Shown: positions 27,391-35,959, numbered from the stretch's first letter. The stretch is 64,000 nt of DNA from CAYPNF01 sp964411985 (GCA_964411985.1 CAYPNF010000036.1:1-64000), one strand, 5' to 3'. A program made the numbers and translations. The notes: generated from the letters alone by a model not told the origin.

Positions 27391-27891
27391 ACTTTACCTC
27401 TGTTCTTTGCTGTCTCTCTGTTTTGTTTAACTCTATTGCCTACGGTAGTGTTTGAAGCACACATCGTGCCAACAACAACCAAGCCAAAATTACTAAGCGC
27501 ATTAGTATATACAAACATGCTATTATCAAATTGTTACAACAGAATCTAAACTTACCTATCCACAAGTGCACGGTGAAAGTTGAAAACGAAAAACTGTAAA
27601 ACTCACCGACGTTTCCGCTGATCGCCAAGCGCATTTTATCATGTAACATGTTATCCATAAGACATTAATGTTCAGGATTGGCTTATTGTAAAGAATATCG
27701 TCGCCGACCGCTCAGGTAGCCAGGCACCATGTTCGGCAAGTTCCACGGGTACTGACGCCCAGATGCAGGGTTTACACTCCTCCAGGGTCAAGTCTCATCG
27801 GGTGCCGTAGGACTATCGAGTCGAGTCGTTCATCCTACAATTCTGCTTGCAGAAACGAGGATGCCGCTTATAACATAAACAATATTCAAAA
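27391..27891. other. AT-richer intergenic region between divergent sorted-protein genes
   Basis: This 500-bp region separates two divergent exosortase substrates and must contain both promoters. It is richer in A and T than its surroundings around 27480-27680. A 72-codon minus-strand frame (27440-27658) has hydrophobic content but no ribosome binding site and no family resemblance. The 27690-27840 part could be a structured leader, but no known riboswitch pattern is recognised. Confidence 0.5.
27847..27874 (+). promoter_or_regulatory. Sigma-70-like promoter of the PEP-CTERM gene
   Basis: TTGCAG at 27847-27852 and TATAAC at 27869-27874 are separated by 16 bp. The -10 box ends 17 bp before the first possible ATG of the downstream gene, so the leader would be very short. 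The call rests on the pattern only. Confidence 0.4.
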
Positions 27892-28473
27892 ATGCTATTA
27901 ACTATGAAGCATCACCGAACGTCGTTGGGAGTAGTGGGCGCGATGCTAGTATCGATCCTTGGCTCGGACCTCCAATGTCGCTCACAGAGTATTGTTTCCA
28001 ATGGGGGTTTCGACACTGGCACCTTGTCCGGCTGGACTAGCACCCTGACGGTGGGGGGGACGGACGCGGGCATAACTGCCGTATTCAAGCACGATGGGAC
28101 TTATTCCTACTACAGCGATGGAAGCACGCTCAGCCAATCACTCAGCACAACCCCCGGGGCACACTACAACATCAGCTTTTGGTTGCTGAACGCGGGCTCG
28201 GGCGGTACCGGAACTGATTTCAGCGTATCTTGGGGAGGTAGCATTTTGGGCTCGCGCACGGATGATACCACCACCGGATGGACTCAGTTGACTTTTTCGG
28301 ATCAGGTGGCGAGCAGTACTTCTACCGATCTATCTTTTGCCTTCGCTCACCCTGGGTATTTTTGGGCTTTGGACACCGTCTCAGTCAGCGCCGTCCCTGA
28401 GCCCTCCACTTACGCGATGGTTGCTGGATTGGGTTTGGCAGCCTTTGCGGGCGTGAGGCGTATGCGCCGGTAA
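27892..28473 (+). CDS. Exosortase substrate with PEP-CTERM signal
   Basis: A 193-residue secreted protein; ATG 27904 ('MKHHRTS') is an alternative start. A signal peptide ('GVVGAMLVSILGSDLQCRSQ') is followed by a carbohydrate-binding-like jelly-roll domain: 'IVSNGGFDTGTLSGWTS', 'YNISFWLLNAG' and 'FWALDTVSVSAV'. The C-terminus is a canonical PEP-CTERM signal, 'VPEPSTYAMVAGLGLAAFAG' plus 'VRRMRR'. A stable hairpin follows the gene. It should be processed by an exosortase and delivered to the outer surface or matrix. Confidence 0.92.
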   Translation: MLLTMKHHRTSLGVVGAMLVSILGSDLQCRSQSIVSNGGFDTGTLSGWTSTLTVGGTDAGITAVFKHDGTYSYYSDGSTLSQSLSTTPGAHYNISFWLLNAGSGGTGTDFSVSWGGSILGSRTDDTTTGWTQLTFSDQVASSTSTDLSFAFAHPGYFWALDTVSVSAVPEPSTYAMVAGLGLAAFAGVRRMRR

Positions 28474-28510
28474 TAACCGGGTAGCGATAATACAATTTCA
28501 AAGCAAAGAA

Positions 28511-28536
28511 AAAGGGAGGGCGAAAAGCCCTCCCTT
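28511..28536 (+). terminator. Hairpin terminator after the PEP-CTERM gene
   Basis: The stem aaagggagggc/gccctcccttt encloses gaaa. It lies 38 bp after the stop codon. The T-tract is short on the plus strand, and A-runs on the left side could let it also work in the opposite direction. Confidence 0.7.
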
Positions 28537-28612
28537 TGTGCTGGACGGGGGAAAGTTGAAAAGGTGGATTAGATGAGTCGACCGGGCCGGACCACGGATG
28601 CCGCGGAGGGCT

Positions 28613-29066
28613 TACCACTGATCACCGGCAAGACGAGATTGAACCACGAATCACACGAATCCGGGAAGTGGGCCTACCACAGAACACACGGAGTACACAG
28701 AAAGGAGACCGCTGACTTTAACCACTGATGTCACAAAGCACACAAATGGGGGCCTGAATCCGATCCAAAGCAAACCACGAATCACACGAATGACACGAAT
28801 CCGGGAAGTTCTCCTACCACAGAACACACGGAGTACACAGAAAGGGGACCGCTGACTTTAACCACTGATGACACAAAGTACACAAATGGGGGCCTGAATC
28901 CGATCCAAAGCAAACCACGAATCACACGAATAAAGATTTTCTCTCCCGGATCAGTGTCATTTGTGTCATCAGTGGTTCGCCCCCCTGCAGCCATTCGTGC
29001 AATTCGTGTCATTCGTGGTCGCTTTGTTTCGGGTTTCTGTGTGCTCTGTGTGTTCTGTGGTGGATA
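28613..29066. repeat. 9-bp-period interspersed repeat cluster 2
   Basis: Forward units of types A, B and C (C is 'ccactgatgacacaaatgacac' shortened to fit: ccactgatg, acacaaatg) fill 28642-28940. Inverted C, A and B units fill 28950-29066. The forward half contains a tandem duplication of about 140 bp (28642-28772 and 28773-28940). The cluster ends 13 bp from the hicA stop codon. Confidence 0.9.
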
Positions 29067-29079
29067 ACAACGGCGCGGC

Positions 29080-29325
29080 TCACAATCCCAAACGCACCAG
29101 CAACTCCTCGACCGTAAGACGGTGGTGGCGGGCTATGCTCTTAAGGATCGAACTTAGCGTGCCACAGCGGACCGGGCTGTGATCGGGAATAACCTCGTGG
29201 TGTTCACCGCCGACCTGAGTAGTAAGCCGCCAGTGAGAGCCTTTCTGGCGTGTGCACTCGTAGCCCAGCTTGCGCAAAGCCTTCTCAAGTTCCCTCCCAG
29301 AAACATCCCGTGGAAGCTTCATCAA
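29080..29325 (-). CDS. hicA: HicA-type toxin (mRNA interferase)
   Basis: An 81-residue YcfA/HicA protein. 'MKLPRDVSGRELEKALRKLG' then 'YECTRQKGSHWRL' carries the conserved GSH histidine of the dsRBD-like fold, and 'VIPDHSPVRCGTLSSILKSI' the usual C-terminal half. HicA cleaves mRNA until bound by HicB. Its ATG overlaps the hicB stop (ATGA, 4 nt), so translation is coupled. The order antitoxin then toxin is one of the two known arrangements. Confidence 0.92.
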   Translation of the reverse strand: MMKLPRDVSGRELEKALRKLGYECTRQKGSHWRLTTQVGGEHHEVIPDHSPVRCGTLSSILKSIARHHRLTVEELLVRLGL

Positions 29326-29534
29326 CGAGACAGAAGTTCCTCCCTCACATAGTGAAGCCGGATAATCCTGGGCGCTTGGGAGGGTTCGTCAAAGAAACAA
29401 TCTACCGCTTCGCGGACGTTGTCCCTGAGTTCGTCCAGGGTCAGACCCTGCGTGTGAATACCCAAGCCTATGGCCGAGGCAGAGTACCCGCCATCAATCT
29501 CGTCCTCACGAACTTCGAAGATGATCTCGGTCAT
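29322..29534 (-). CDS. hicB: HicB-type antitoxin
   Basis: A 70-residue protein with the partial RNase H-like HicB fold: 'IIFEVREDEIDGGYSASAIG', then 'GIHTQGLTLDELRDNVREAV' and 'CFFDE'. No separate DNA-binding domain is visible, so this is the short HicB form. It neutralises the downstream HicA. Its start lies about 40 bp from the next repeat cluster, so the module is closely framed by repeats. Confidence 0.9.
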   Translation of the reverse strand: MTEIIFEVREDEIDGGYSASAIGLGIHTQGLTLDELRDNVREAVDCFFDEPSQAPRIIRLHYVREELLSR

Positions 29535-29576
29535 AAAAAGAGCCTACCAGACCACTGATGACCAATCAAGACGCTA

Positions 29577-30030
29577 ACCACTGATGACACAAATCACACT
29601 GATTGCCGGCAGAACAAGATTTAACCACGAATCACACGAATGACACGAATCAAAGTGTTGTAGCCGTGGTCGGAAGACCGCGCTGAAATCTTGATCTACC
29701 ACAGAACACACGGAATACACAGAAGGGGAACCACTGCAGCCATTCGTGCAATTCGTGTCATTCGTGGTTACCTCTTCCCAGCTTCTGTGTGCTCTGTGTA
29801 TTCTGTGGTAGGCCAAGTCCCCATTTGTGTCATTTGTGTCATCAGTGGTTACCCACCCCCGGCGGTCTGAGCCAGACGCGCCCCACCTCGATATCCGAGT
29901 TGTGTCATCAGTGGTTCGCCCCCCCTGCAGCCATTCGTGCAATTCGTGTGATTCGTGGTTACCTTTTTCCGTTTCTGTGTGCTCTGTGTATTCTGTGGTA
30001 GGCCAGTTCCCCATTCGTGTGATTCGTGGT
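29577..30030. repeat. 9-bp-period interspersed repeat cluster 3
   Basis: Forward units C, A and B lie at 29577-29727, with a REP-like hairpin (29660-29684) between A and B. Inverted units A, B, C, partial C, A, B and A fill 29741-30030. The cluster ends at the stop codon of the TPR gene. Minus-strand frame 29574-30035 across it is spurious. Confidence 0.9.
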
Positions 30031-30031
30031 C

Positions 30032-32887
30032 TCACTTCAATTCACCCAACATCTTCCTCGCATCCTCCAGCATCTTCCCACTGAGCCGCAAACGCATCGC
30101 CTCCGTCAACGCCCGTTTCGCCGCCACCGTTTCCTTCAACTGATACTGCGCCGTGCCCAGCAGATAAAACACCTCCGGATCCGCCAACATCCGGCGCGAA
30201 GCAGCCTCAAGATACACCACCGCCTCCTTCGGCTCACCCAACTGCAAAGCCAGCCGTCCCAGGGCCACGGCCGAGGTGGCATCCGACGACGCCCCCACCT
30301 TCGCCGCGCGGATCACCTCCACCGCCTTCTCCTTCTTCTGCAACGAAGTGGCATACACCTGTGCCAAGCGGAAAGCCACCGACAAATTCGACGGCGCCGC
30401 CTTATGCGCCTTCTCCAGCGTCGCCGCGGCTTTGTCGAAAGCCTTCTGCCCTTCGTAAACACTCGCCAACCGCTTCGCCGCGATCACATCCGACGGCCGA
30501 TCCGACTGCAGCTTCTCCAGCAGAGCGATTGTGGCTGCATCAGCCGACTGCGCATTCAGGGTCAGCACCTTCAGCTGACGCTCGGCCTCTTCGCGGCCGG
30601 TGAAATCCTTGCTCAACGTCAACGCGCGTTGCAGCGCCACCTGGGCCTTTTCCTCATCCCCCAACGCGTACTGCACCATTCCCAAGTGCGCCTGCACCTC
30701 GGCTCCCTGGGGCAAACCCGCCGCCCCCTGCTGTACCAGGCGCAGAGCTTCGGGAAGGTTTCCCTTGCGATAAAGGATCCAGCCGTACGTGTCCGCCACA
30801 TAGGCATTGGTGGGAAAGCGCTCATGCGCTTGCTTGCCGATCACCAGTGCCTTGTCGAGCTGGTTGACCCTTTCCGCGTAGAGATAGGCGAGGTTGTTCA
30901 GCATTTCCACGGAGTTGGTGACCTTCGCCACGAAGATCTCGTAGTGCTTCAGCGCTTTGGCGTACTCCTTCTGCTGATCATAGATCAACGCCAACTGCCG
31001 GTGCGAGGAAAGGTCCTGCGGATCCTGCTTGAGTTTCGCTTCCAAGCGCTCGACCGCGAGGGGCAGCCGTCCGGACTGAGCATAGATCCCGATCAAACCG
31101 GTGAAGGCAGGATCGAACTCCGGATCCACCTCAATGGCTTTCAGCAACGTTCTTTCCGCCAAATCCATCTTCTTGTCTCCCGCATACGCCTGCGCCTGCA
31201 TCAGCAGCGGCATGCCCGACTTCGGATACTTCTCGATCAACCGTTGGATCCGCCCCATGGCGACGTCGATCTTGCCATCCAGAAAGTCCAACCCCACCAA
31301 CTGCTCTACCACCAGGATCTGATTCGGGCTCGCGGCATCGAGACTCTCGAACTGCTTGCGCGCTTCCGCGCGTTTGCCCTGCGTCCGAAGGATCTTCCCC
31401 GCCTGAAACCCCGCCTGAAACGATTCCCTGGTTGTCTTCGGCACCGCCTGGTAGAGGGTCTGGTAAACCCGAACGGCATTGTCCCATTGGTTGGCTTTCT
31501 CGTACGCCCCGCCCAAAGCCAACATGCCTTCTTGATACAACGGCTCCAGCGCGGGATCTCGGTTTGGCTTGCCTAATTCCTCCATAGGCTTGGCCAGGGT
31601 ACGGATGGCCCCTGCGGGGTCATCACCAGCCAATTGTAGCTCCGCCAACTTCACGATCCCCGCCACGTTGCCCGGTTGAACCGCCAACAGCCTCTTCAAA
31701 GTCGTTTGAGCTTCCAACCTCCTACCCTCGATCGGCTGATTGGTCCGCAACGTTTGAGCATACGCCAACTGAAGGTAGGCCTCAGGATGAAGGATGCTCG
31801 CCTCCTGTGCAATGCTCGAAGACTTCTCCACCTTGGCTCCTGCCGCATTAGTGGTGTACACCACGTTCGTGACAGAATAGTTCATCGTAAACAGCTTCGT
31901 GACATCCTCCCAATGACTCACTGCCCGGTCGTACTGTTTGCGCTCCTTGTAGATTTGCCCCTTCATGCTCAGCGCCTCATAGTCGATCGGCTCGCGCCCC
32001 AACACTCGGTTGACGAACTTCTCGCTACTATCCAGGTTCGTCTTTGCCAATTCCAAGTAGGCTAACCGGTTCCACGCCGGGATAAAGTCCGGCGCGGCGT
32101 TCGCCACCGCTTCAATCCACTTCCGGCCTTCCTCCTGCGCGCCGCTCCCCACCAGGTATTCCCCGTACCGCAACCTCAATGCCGACCGCACCGGTGCCGT
32201 CTCCGACGCCAGCTTCAAACTCGCCACCGCCTTGTTGGTGTCCCCTTGCGAACCGTAGATCTGGCTCAAGAGCAAGTGCGCCGTGCTGAACTTCGGATCG
32301 ATCTGCAACGCCCGATTCAACTCCTTCAGCGCATTCGTCACGTCCTGCTTCCCGAGGAAAAGCCCGGCCGACGCCACCGCATACACCGCGCGCGGACCGG
32401 TCTTCTGTTCGGCCTGCTGCAGGAACGCCTTCAACTCCGCCAGCTCCGCCGGGCCTTGCGCCGCCGCCAACTCCGTCTTCAAAAGCACCGCTTGCGGATT
32501 ATCCGGTTGTTTCTCGAGCACGAACTGGAGTTCCCCGAGAGCATTCGTACGCTCACGAAACGCCGCGTGCGCCTGCGCCAGGCGTAACCGCACCTCCACA
32601 TTCGATTCGTCCCCTTTCTTCGCCGCTCTGAGTTCATCGTACGCCCGCAAAGTCCGGCCTTGATCGAAATGGATCACCGCCAACCGACTCACCGCGTTGG
32701 TGTTGTTATACTCGTTCTTGCGGACGTTCAGATACTCGATCTCGGCCTTCCCCAGGTCCCCCGCCGCGTAAAACTCATCGGCCTTCTTCAAAGCCCGGTC
32801 AGCCTTCTGCTCCCGAGTACAACTACTGACCAGCAAGGACACCGCCACCACCAGACCAACCACAAAAACCGACCTCGAATTATGCAT
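30032..32887 (-). CDS. TPR-repeat lipoprotein, PrsT-like (exosortase system)
   Basis: A 951-residue lipoprotein. The ATG at 32887 has GGAG 7 nt upstream and gives a signal peptide ending in the lipobox 'LLVSSC'; a TTG at 32905 is less likely. The rest is a long series of tetratricopeptide repeats, for example 'ADEFYAAGDLGKAEIEYLNV', 'AVSHWEDVTKLF' and 'TYGWILYRKGNLPEALRLV'. Length and layout match the PrsT-type TPR lipoproteins that accompany PEP-CTERM/exosortase loci. It probably scaffolds polysaccharide or sorted-protein export in the periplasm. Confidence 0.85.
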   Translation of the reverse strand: MHNSRSVFVVGLVVAVSLLVSSCTREQKADRALKKADEFYAAGDLGKAEIEYLNVRKNEYNNTNAVSRLAVIHFDQGRTLRAYDELRAAKKGDESNVEVRLRLAQAHAAFRERTNALGELQFVLEKQPDNPQAVLLKTELAAAQGPAELAELKAFLQQAEQKTGPRAVYAVASAGLFLGKQDVTNALKELNRALQIDPKFSTAHLLLSQIYGSQGDTNKAVASLKLASETAPVRSALRLRYGEYLVGSGAQEEGRKWIEAVANAAPDFIPAWNRLAYLELAKTNLDSSEKFVNRVLGREPIDYEALSMKGQIYKERKQYDRAVSHWEDVTKLFTMNYSVTNVVYTTNAAGAKVEKSSSIAQEASILHPEAYLQLAYAQTLRTNQPIEGRRLEAQTTLKRLLAVQPGNVAGIVKLAELQLAGDDPAGAIRTLAKPMEELGKPNRDPALEPLYQEGMLALGGAYEKANQWDNAVRVYQTLYQAVPKTTRESFQAGFQAGKILRTQGKRAEARKQFESLDAASPNQILVVEQLVGLDFLDGKIDVAMGRIQRLIEKYPKSGMPLLMQAQAYAGDKKMDLAERTLLKAIEVDPEFDPAFTGLIGIYAQSGRLPLAVERLEAKLKQDPQDLSSHRQLALIYDQQKEYAKALKHYEIFVAKVTNSVEMLNNLAYLYAERVNQLDKALVIGKQAHERFPTNAYVADTYGWILYRKGNLPEALRLVQQGAAGLPQGAEVQAHLGMVQYALGDEEKAQVALQRALTLSKDFTGREEAERQLKVLTLNAQSADAATIALLEKLQSDRPSDVIAAKRLASVYEGQKAFDKAAATLEKAHKAAPSNLSVAFRLAQVYATSLQKKEKAVEVIRAAKVGASSDATSAVALGRLALQLGEPKEAVVYLEAASRRMLADPEVFYLLGTAQYQLKETVAAKRALTEAMRLRLSGKMLEDARKMLGELK

Positions 32888-32903
32888 AAGAAAACTCCAG
32901 TTC

Positions 32904-33035
32904 AAACCACGAATTGAAAACCAGCGCGGGAACCCTATTAACCACGAATGACTCGAATAACACGAATAGCCCAGAACCGCATGACCTTAGAATAGGAGCG
33001 TCCCGGTATTCGTGCAATTCGTGTGATTCGTGGTT
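32904..33035. repeat. 9-bp-period interspersed repeat cluster 4
   Basis: A short forward A unit (32904-32916) and a full forward A unit (32940-32967) are followed by an inverted A unit (33008-33035). The cluster lies between the start of the TPR gene and the end of the GxxExxY gene. Confidence 0.85.
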
Positions 33036-33058
33036 GCTCCATCTTCCCCGGCCATCAT

Positions 33059-33436
33059 CTACAAGACGACCCTCTCGTACTCCAGCTTTGGATAATGTCC
33101 AAAGTTCACCAACAGCCCAAGCCTCAGCCGACACCCGCGAAGATAGTTGTGGATCTGGGCTCGGTGCTCTTCGCTCAACTCGCGAGCGGCTTTGAGTTCG
33201 ACGATGATCTTCTCGCAGCAAAGGAAATCAGGGACATACCATTGCTCCAACGGAGCTCCCTTGTAACACAACCGAATTTCTGGATGCTCCACGTAGGGCA
33301 CTTGTCGCTCCTTGAGCTCGCGCCCCAGACACTCCTGGTAAACTGCCTCCAAAAATCCAGAACCCATCGTGTTGTACACCTCGAAGCACGCCCCAATAAT
33401 CTCGAAACTCTCCTCGCGATACAGTATCTCCCCCAT
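33059..33436 (-). CDS. GxxExxY protein (PD-(D/E)XK-like)
   Basis: A 125-residue protein of the GxxExxY family. The name motif is 'GFLEAVY' near residue 27, and the nuclease-like core is 'YVPDFLCCEKIIVELKAA', with D and ExK positioned as in PD-(D/E)XK enzymes. 'QIHNYLRGCRLRLGLLVNFG' is the typical C-terminal part. The biological role of this family is not established. Repeat clusters lie 23 bp from its stop and 56 bp from its start. Confidence 0.9.
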   Translation of the reverse strand: MGEILYREESFEIIGACFEVYNTMGSGFLEAVYQECLGRELKERQVPYVEHPEIRLCYKGAPLEQWYVPDFLCCEKIIVELKAARELSEEHRAQIHNYLRGCRLRLGLLVNFGHYPKLEYERVVL

Positions 33437-33492
33437 GCCGGGGAAAGAAACCAGAACTCACCACCAAGTCAAACCAAATGATGATGGGAAGA

Positions 33493-33675
33493 AACCACGT
33501 ATCACACGAATTGCACGAATACAATCCACGCAAAGGATGAAAAAGAACTCATCGATAATAAGTTCTATCCATTCGTGTCATTCGTGTTATTCGTGGTTAA
33601 CTCCCCGCTTTCTGTGTGCTCCGTGTGTTCTGTGGTAGACTCCCATTCGTGTCATTCGTGTGATTCGTGGTTACC
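33493..33675. repeat. 9-bp-period interspersed repeat cluster 5
   Basis: A forward A unit at 33493-33520 is followed by inverted A (33571), B (33610) and A (33645) units. The right part overlaps the 3' end of the exosortase gene, whose last 25 or so codons are made of repeat sequence. Confidence 0.9.
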
Positions 33676-34541
33676 TTCCGCTCGGTTTTCCGCAACCACA
33701 GCAGCACGGCAAAGAATGGCACGAGCGACAGGAGGAAGAAGAACGGCCCGCCTTTGTGGTGAATCCATGAATGAATCATGTCCGGGCTCACATGCTCACA
33801 CAACATCGCCAGCGTAGCGATCCGAAAACCATTCCGGACAATCCCCAGCGGGATCACAAAGAACGCCAAGAACACCTTCTTCCAAGTGGTGGTCAAAAAC
33901 ATATGCCCAGCCAGCAGGCTGGTCATGAAGAGAACCAGGCTGGAGCGAATCCCACTACACTCCTGCGCAACTACTAGCGTGATACTGGGGAACTTAAACT
34001 GCAACCCATCCCGGACATAAGAAAGCCCAGAAACGCTCAGCAACGCATTCGCCGCCTCGGCAGAAGTTACCTGAAAGAACGTCTCCACCCCATCCACCAA
34101 CCCCTGCGGCCAAGGAATCATGAACACCAGAAAACAAAGCGCAAACGCATGTTTCTTCAGATTGGCGGCACCAAAACACCACCCAAACCCCGCCGCAACG
34201 AGCAACACAAACGAACTCATCGCCAGCGCCAAACCAGTCTGGGATGCAACCTTCAACAAACCCAATACCGACCCAATATACCCAACCCCAAGCAGAGCCC
34301 CGGCAACCGCCAAACCAACCACCGCCCCTCCCGCGGGACCAGAATCGGCACTCAAATCCCCGCGCCGAATCCAGATCAGGTAGCCGGTGATAAAGGGAAC
34401 CAGAAGAAGGTGCGAAAAAAGGTCCTCTTTGAAAGACAGCCGTAACGCTTGTAGCAACGGAAGAAAGAATGGTAGCAACAGCACTAGACCATACCTGCCA
34501 AACTTGATCCAGGCCTGAGATGTATCTCTTGAGTTCACCAA
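33597..34541 (-). CDS. Exosortase
   Basis: A 314-residue integral membrane transpeptidase-like protease with about 8 spans. The catalytic cysteine is C195 in 'AQECSGIRSSL'; the conserved arginine lies in 'PLGIVRNGFRI' and the histidine in 'HSWIHHKGG'. It removes PEP-CTERM/VPDSG signals from exported proteins. The start is a TTG (34541) or GTG (34538), with no clear ribosome binding site. After the last membrane span ('LRKTERK') the reading frame runs through interspersed repeats, giving a low-complexity tail ('TTNHTNDTNG', 'NTRST'). The last gene of the polysaccharide locus. Confidence 0.93.
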   Translation of the reverse strand: MVNSRDTSQAWIKFGRYGLVLLLPFFLPLLQALRLSFKEDLFSHLLLVPFITGYLIWIRRGDLSADSGPAGGAVVGLAVAGALLGVGYIGSVLGLLKVASQTGLALAMSSFVLLVAAGFGWCFGAANLKKHAFALCFLVFMIPWPQGLVDGVETFFQVTSAEAANALLSVSGLSYVRDGLQFKFPSITLVVAQECSGIRSSLVLFMTSLLAGHMFLTTTWKKVFLAFFVIPLGIVRNGFRIATLAMLCEHVSPDMIHSWIHHKGGPFFFLLSLVPFFAVLLWLRKTERKVTTNHTNDTNGSLPQNTRSTQKAGS

Positions 34542-34647
34542 TAACTGAGTCGACTACGAAAAGACCATCAAGTGACGGCTCGAGCACATGCCCCGTCAGG
34601 AGGTTGGTCATTCCGAACGGCGTCGGAAACCTGTGCGATGGCAGTTG

Positions 34648-35718
34648 TCAAACCTTCAGCACTATGGCGCTCTTCAGTATTTCGCTTGTCAGATCCATTT
34701 CAGCGCTGCCGTACCTCTGGTCGCATACCAAGGTCATGATGCTGGAGGCGAGTTTGTGGCTTTCTGTAAAAGTCTCGGGCACGGCTCCAGAGATGGGCCA
34801 ATGCACAGGTGGGAAGACTTGTTGCTCAAACAAACGACTTCGGACGAGGTCCCGATTCTCCAAACGGATCGGAAATCCCGACGGCACGACCCCTGCGGGC
34901 AAAGGCGCAAGCACAGCGAGAGGCCCTAAGTGATCGAGAAGGCGGAGATAGTTTGACCTTCGTCTTTGGCCGATCTCATCGTAGTCAAATGCGCAGGAGA
35001 GCAGGGAACGCGAGAGGTCGCTCATCGAGAAGAGCCCACAGGGTGCCTTGGCCTCGCTCTCCTGAAAGAGCCGAAACCAATCGGCGTGAGCGCCAAAGAG
35101 ATCGGAATGCTGGCGCAACATGCATGCAGCCAGTGCCTTGAGCCACGGGCCTTGATCTGGGCTGCTGAGCTGCAACTCAGGGATTGAGCCCGCAGCCTCG
35201 CGGTCCATGCATAACAGAAGTCCGCCGTCCGGTATTCCCAAGAACTTCCTTGGACTGAGTAGAAGGAAATCAGATCCGCGCCCAATGCCTGGGGTTAAGA
35301 GGGCCTGCGAGGCATCCTCAACAATTCGAGCTCCGCAAGACTTGACGCGGGCCTTGAGGCTTTCGCTCGCTGGGAACCCAAAATAGTCAATCACAACGAC
35401 GAGATCCTGCTCGTGGAGTTCTCCGACCCATTCCTGATCTTGCACCTCCAAATGACCAGTCACAGGGTAAAACCGCCACGCAACCTTCAGAGCCCGAATG
35501 GGTTCAATCATTGTACTGCACAGGAAGGAGGGCAACCAGACAGTCTTCGGTTGAAGCTGTTGGACGATCAGATAGAGACAGGACCTGGCGTTGGCGAGAA
35601 GAATAGTCTTGTGAACACTTATATGTGCATGAGGGCCAAGAGAGGTCGTCTTCAGGGAACCTAGGTTCGGTAAGGCAAACACACCACCAATGGGCCTTAT
35701 GGATTTGTTACTAATCAT
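34648..35718 (-). CDS. DegT-like PLP aminotransferase, divergent
   Basis: A 356-residue protein of the fold-type I PLP aminotransferase type. 'LLANARSCLYLIVQQL' resembles the cofactor phosphate region, 'VVVIDYFGFPAS' and 'ARIVEDASQALL' hold the aspartate that contacts the pyridine ring, and 'LSPRKFLGIPDGGLL' carries the expected lysine. It resembles the DegT/DnrJ family but is divergent. It probably aminates a keto-sugar nucleotide for the polysaccharide. Its start overlaps the remnant at 35711-35950 by 8 nt. Confidence 0.7.
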   Translation of the reverse strand: MISNKSIRPIGGVFALPNLGSLKTTSLGPHAHISVHKTILLANARSCLYLIVQQLQPKTVWLPSFLCSTMIEPIRALKVAWRFYPVTGHLEVQDQEWVGELHEQDLVVVIDYFGFPASESLKARVKSCGARIVEDASQALLTPGIGRGSDFLLLSPRKFLGIPDGGLLLCMDREAAGSIPELQLSSPDQGPWLKALAACMLRQHSDLFGAHADWFRLFQESEAKAPCGLFSMSDLSRSLLSCAFDYDEIGQRRRSNYLRLLDHLGPLAVLAPLPAGVVPSGFPIRLENRDLVRSRLFEQQVFPPVHWPISGAVPETFTESHKLASSIMTLVCDQRYGSAEMDLTSEILKSAIVLKV

Positions 35719-35950
35719 TCACGTAATGTGGTACGAGATAGATCCTCAGACTCCAGGCTCGCTCTTCTCGACCCTCACATTCTCTGACCAGTGGTCCGTC
35801 ATTCGCGAACCACCGCCAGTCAAGGATCTCGCTAACGCGCCTCCACATAGCAACCAGATCGCCTAGCTTCGGATGGCCGACACGCAATGAGTCCACGAAT
35901 GCCGCCCTGTCGGCAAGAATTGCATGCTTGTCGATAGCAGGTGATCTCAT
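35711..35950 (-). pseudogene. N-terminal fragment of a DegT-type aminotransferase
   Basis: A 79-codon frame. 'RVGHPKLGDLVAMWRRVSEI' with 'WFANDGPLVRECE' resembles the N-terminus of DegT/DnrJ aminotransferases ('...lddrwLtNdGPlvrefE'); compare 'WLTNNGPVTKRFQ' in the gene at 40758. The frame then ends without the PLP core. It is probably a remnant of an earlier aminotransferase gene left by recombination, though a short expressed peptide is possible. Confidence 0.45.
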
Positions 35951-35959
35951 GCAAGGAAT

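Noticed and set aside
27690..27840. Possible riboswitch or structured leader before the PEP-CTERM gene
   Set aside because: No known riboswitch consensus could be matched, and the likely promoter lies downstream of this stretch.
28613..30035. Repeats resembling a CRISPR array and frames such as 29574-30035 minus and 28782-29012 minus
   Set aside because: Units are not evenly spaced, are mixed in type and orientation, and no cas gene is near. The frames encode only low-complexity sequence produced by the repeats (for example 'TEYTEHTE', 'NHESHELHE').
30026..31576. Long plus-strand frame of 516 codons
   Set aside because: It is antisense to the TPR lipoprotein gene and has an arginine/histidine/leucine-rich composition typical of shadow frames.
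33228..33533. Minus-strand frame over the GxxExxY gene start
   Set aside because: It is a shadow of the GxxExxY gene in another frame plus repeat sequence.
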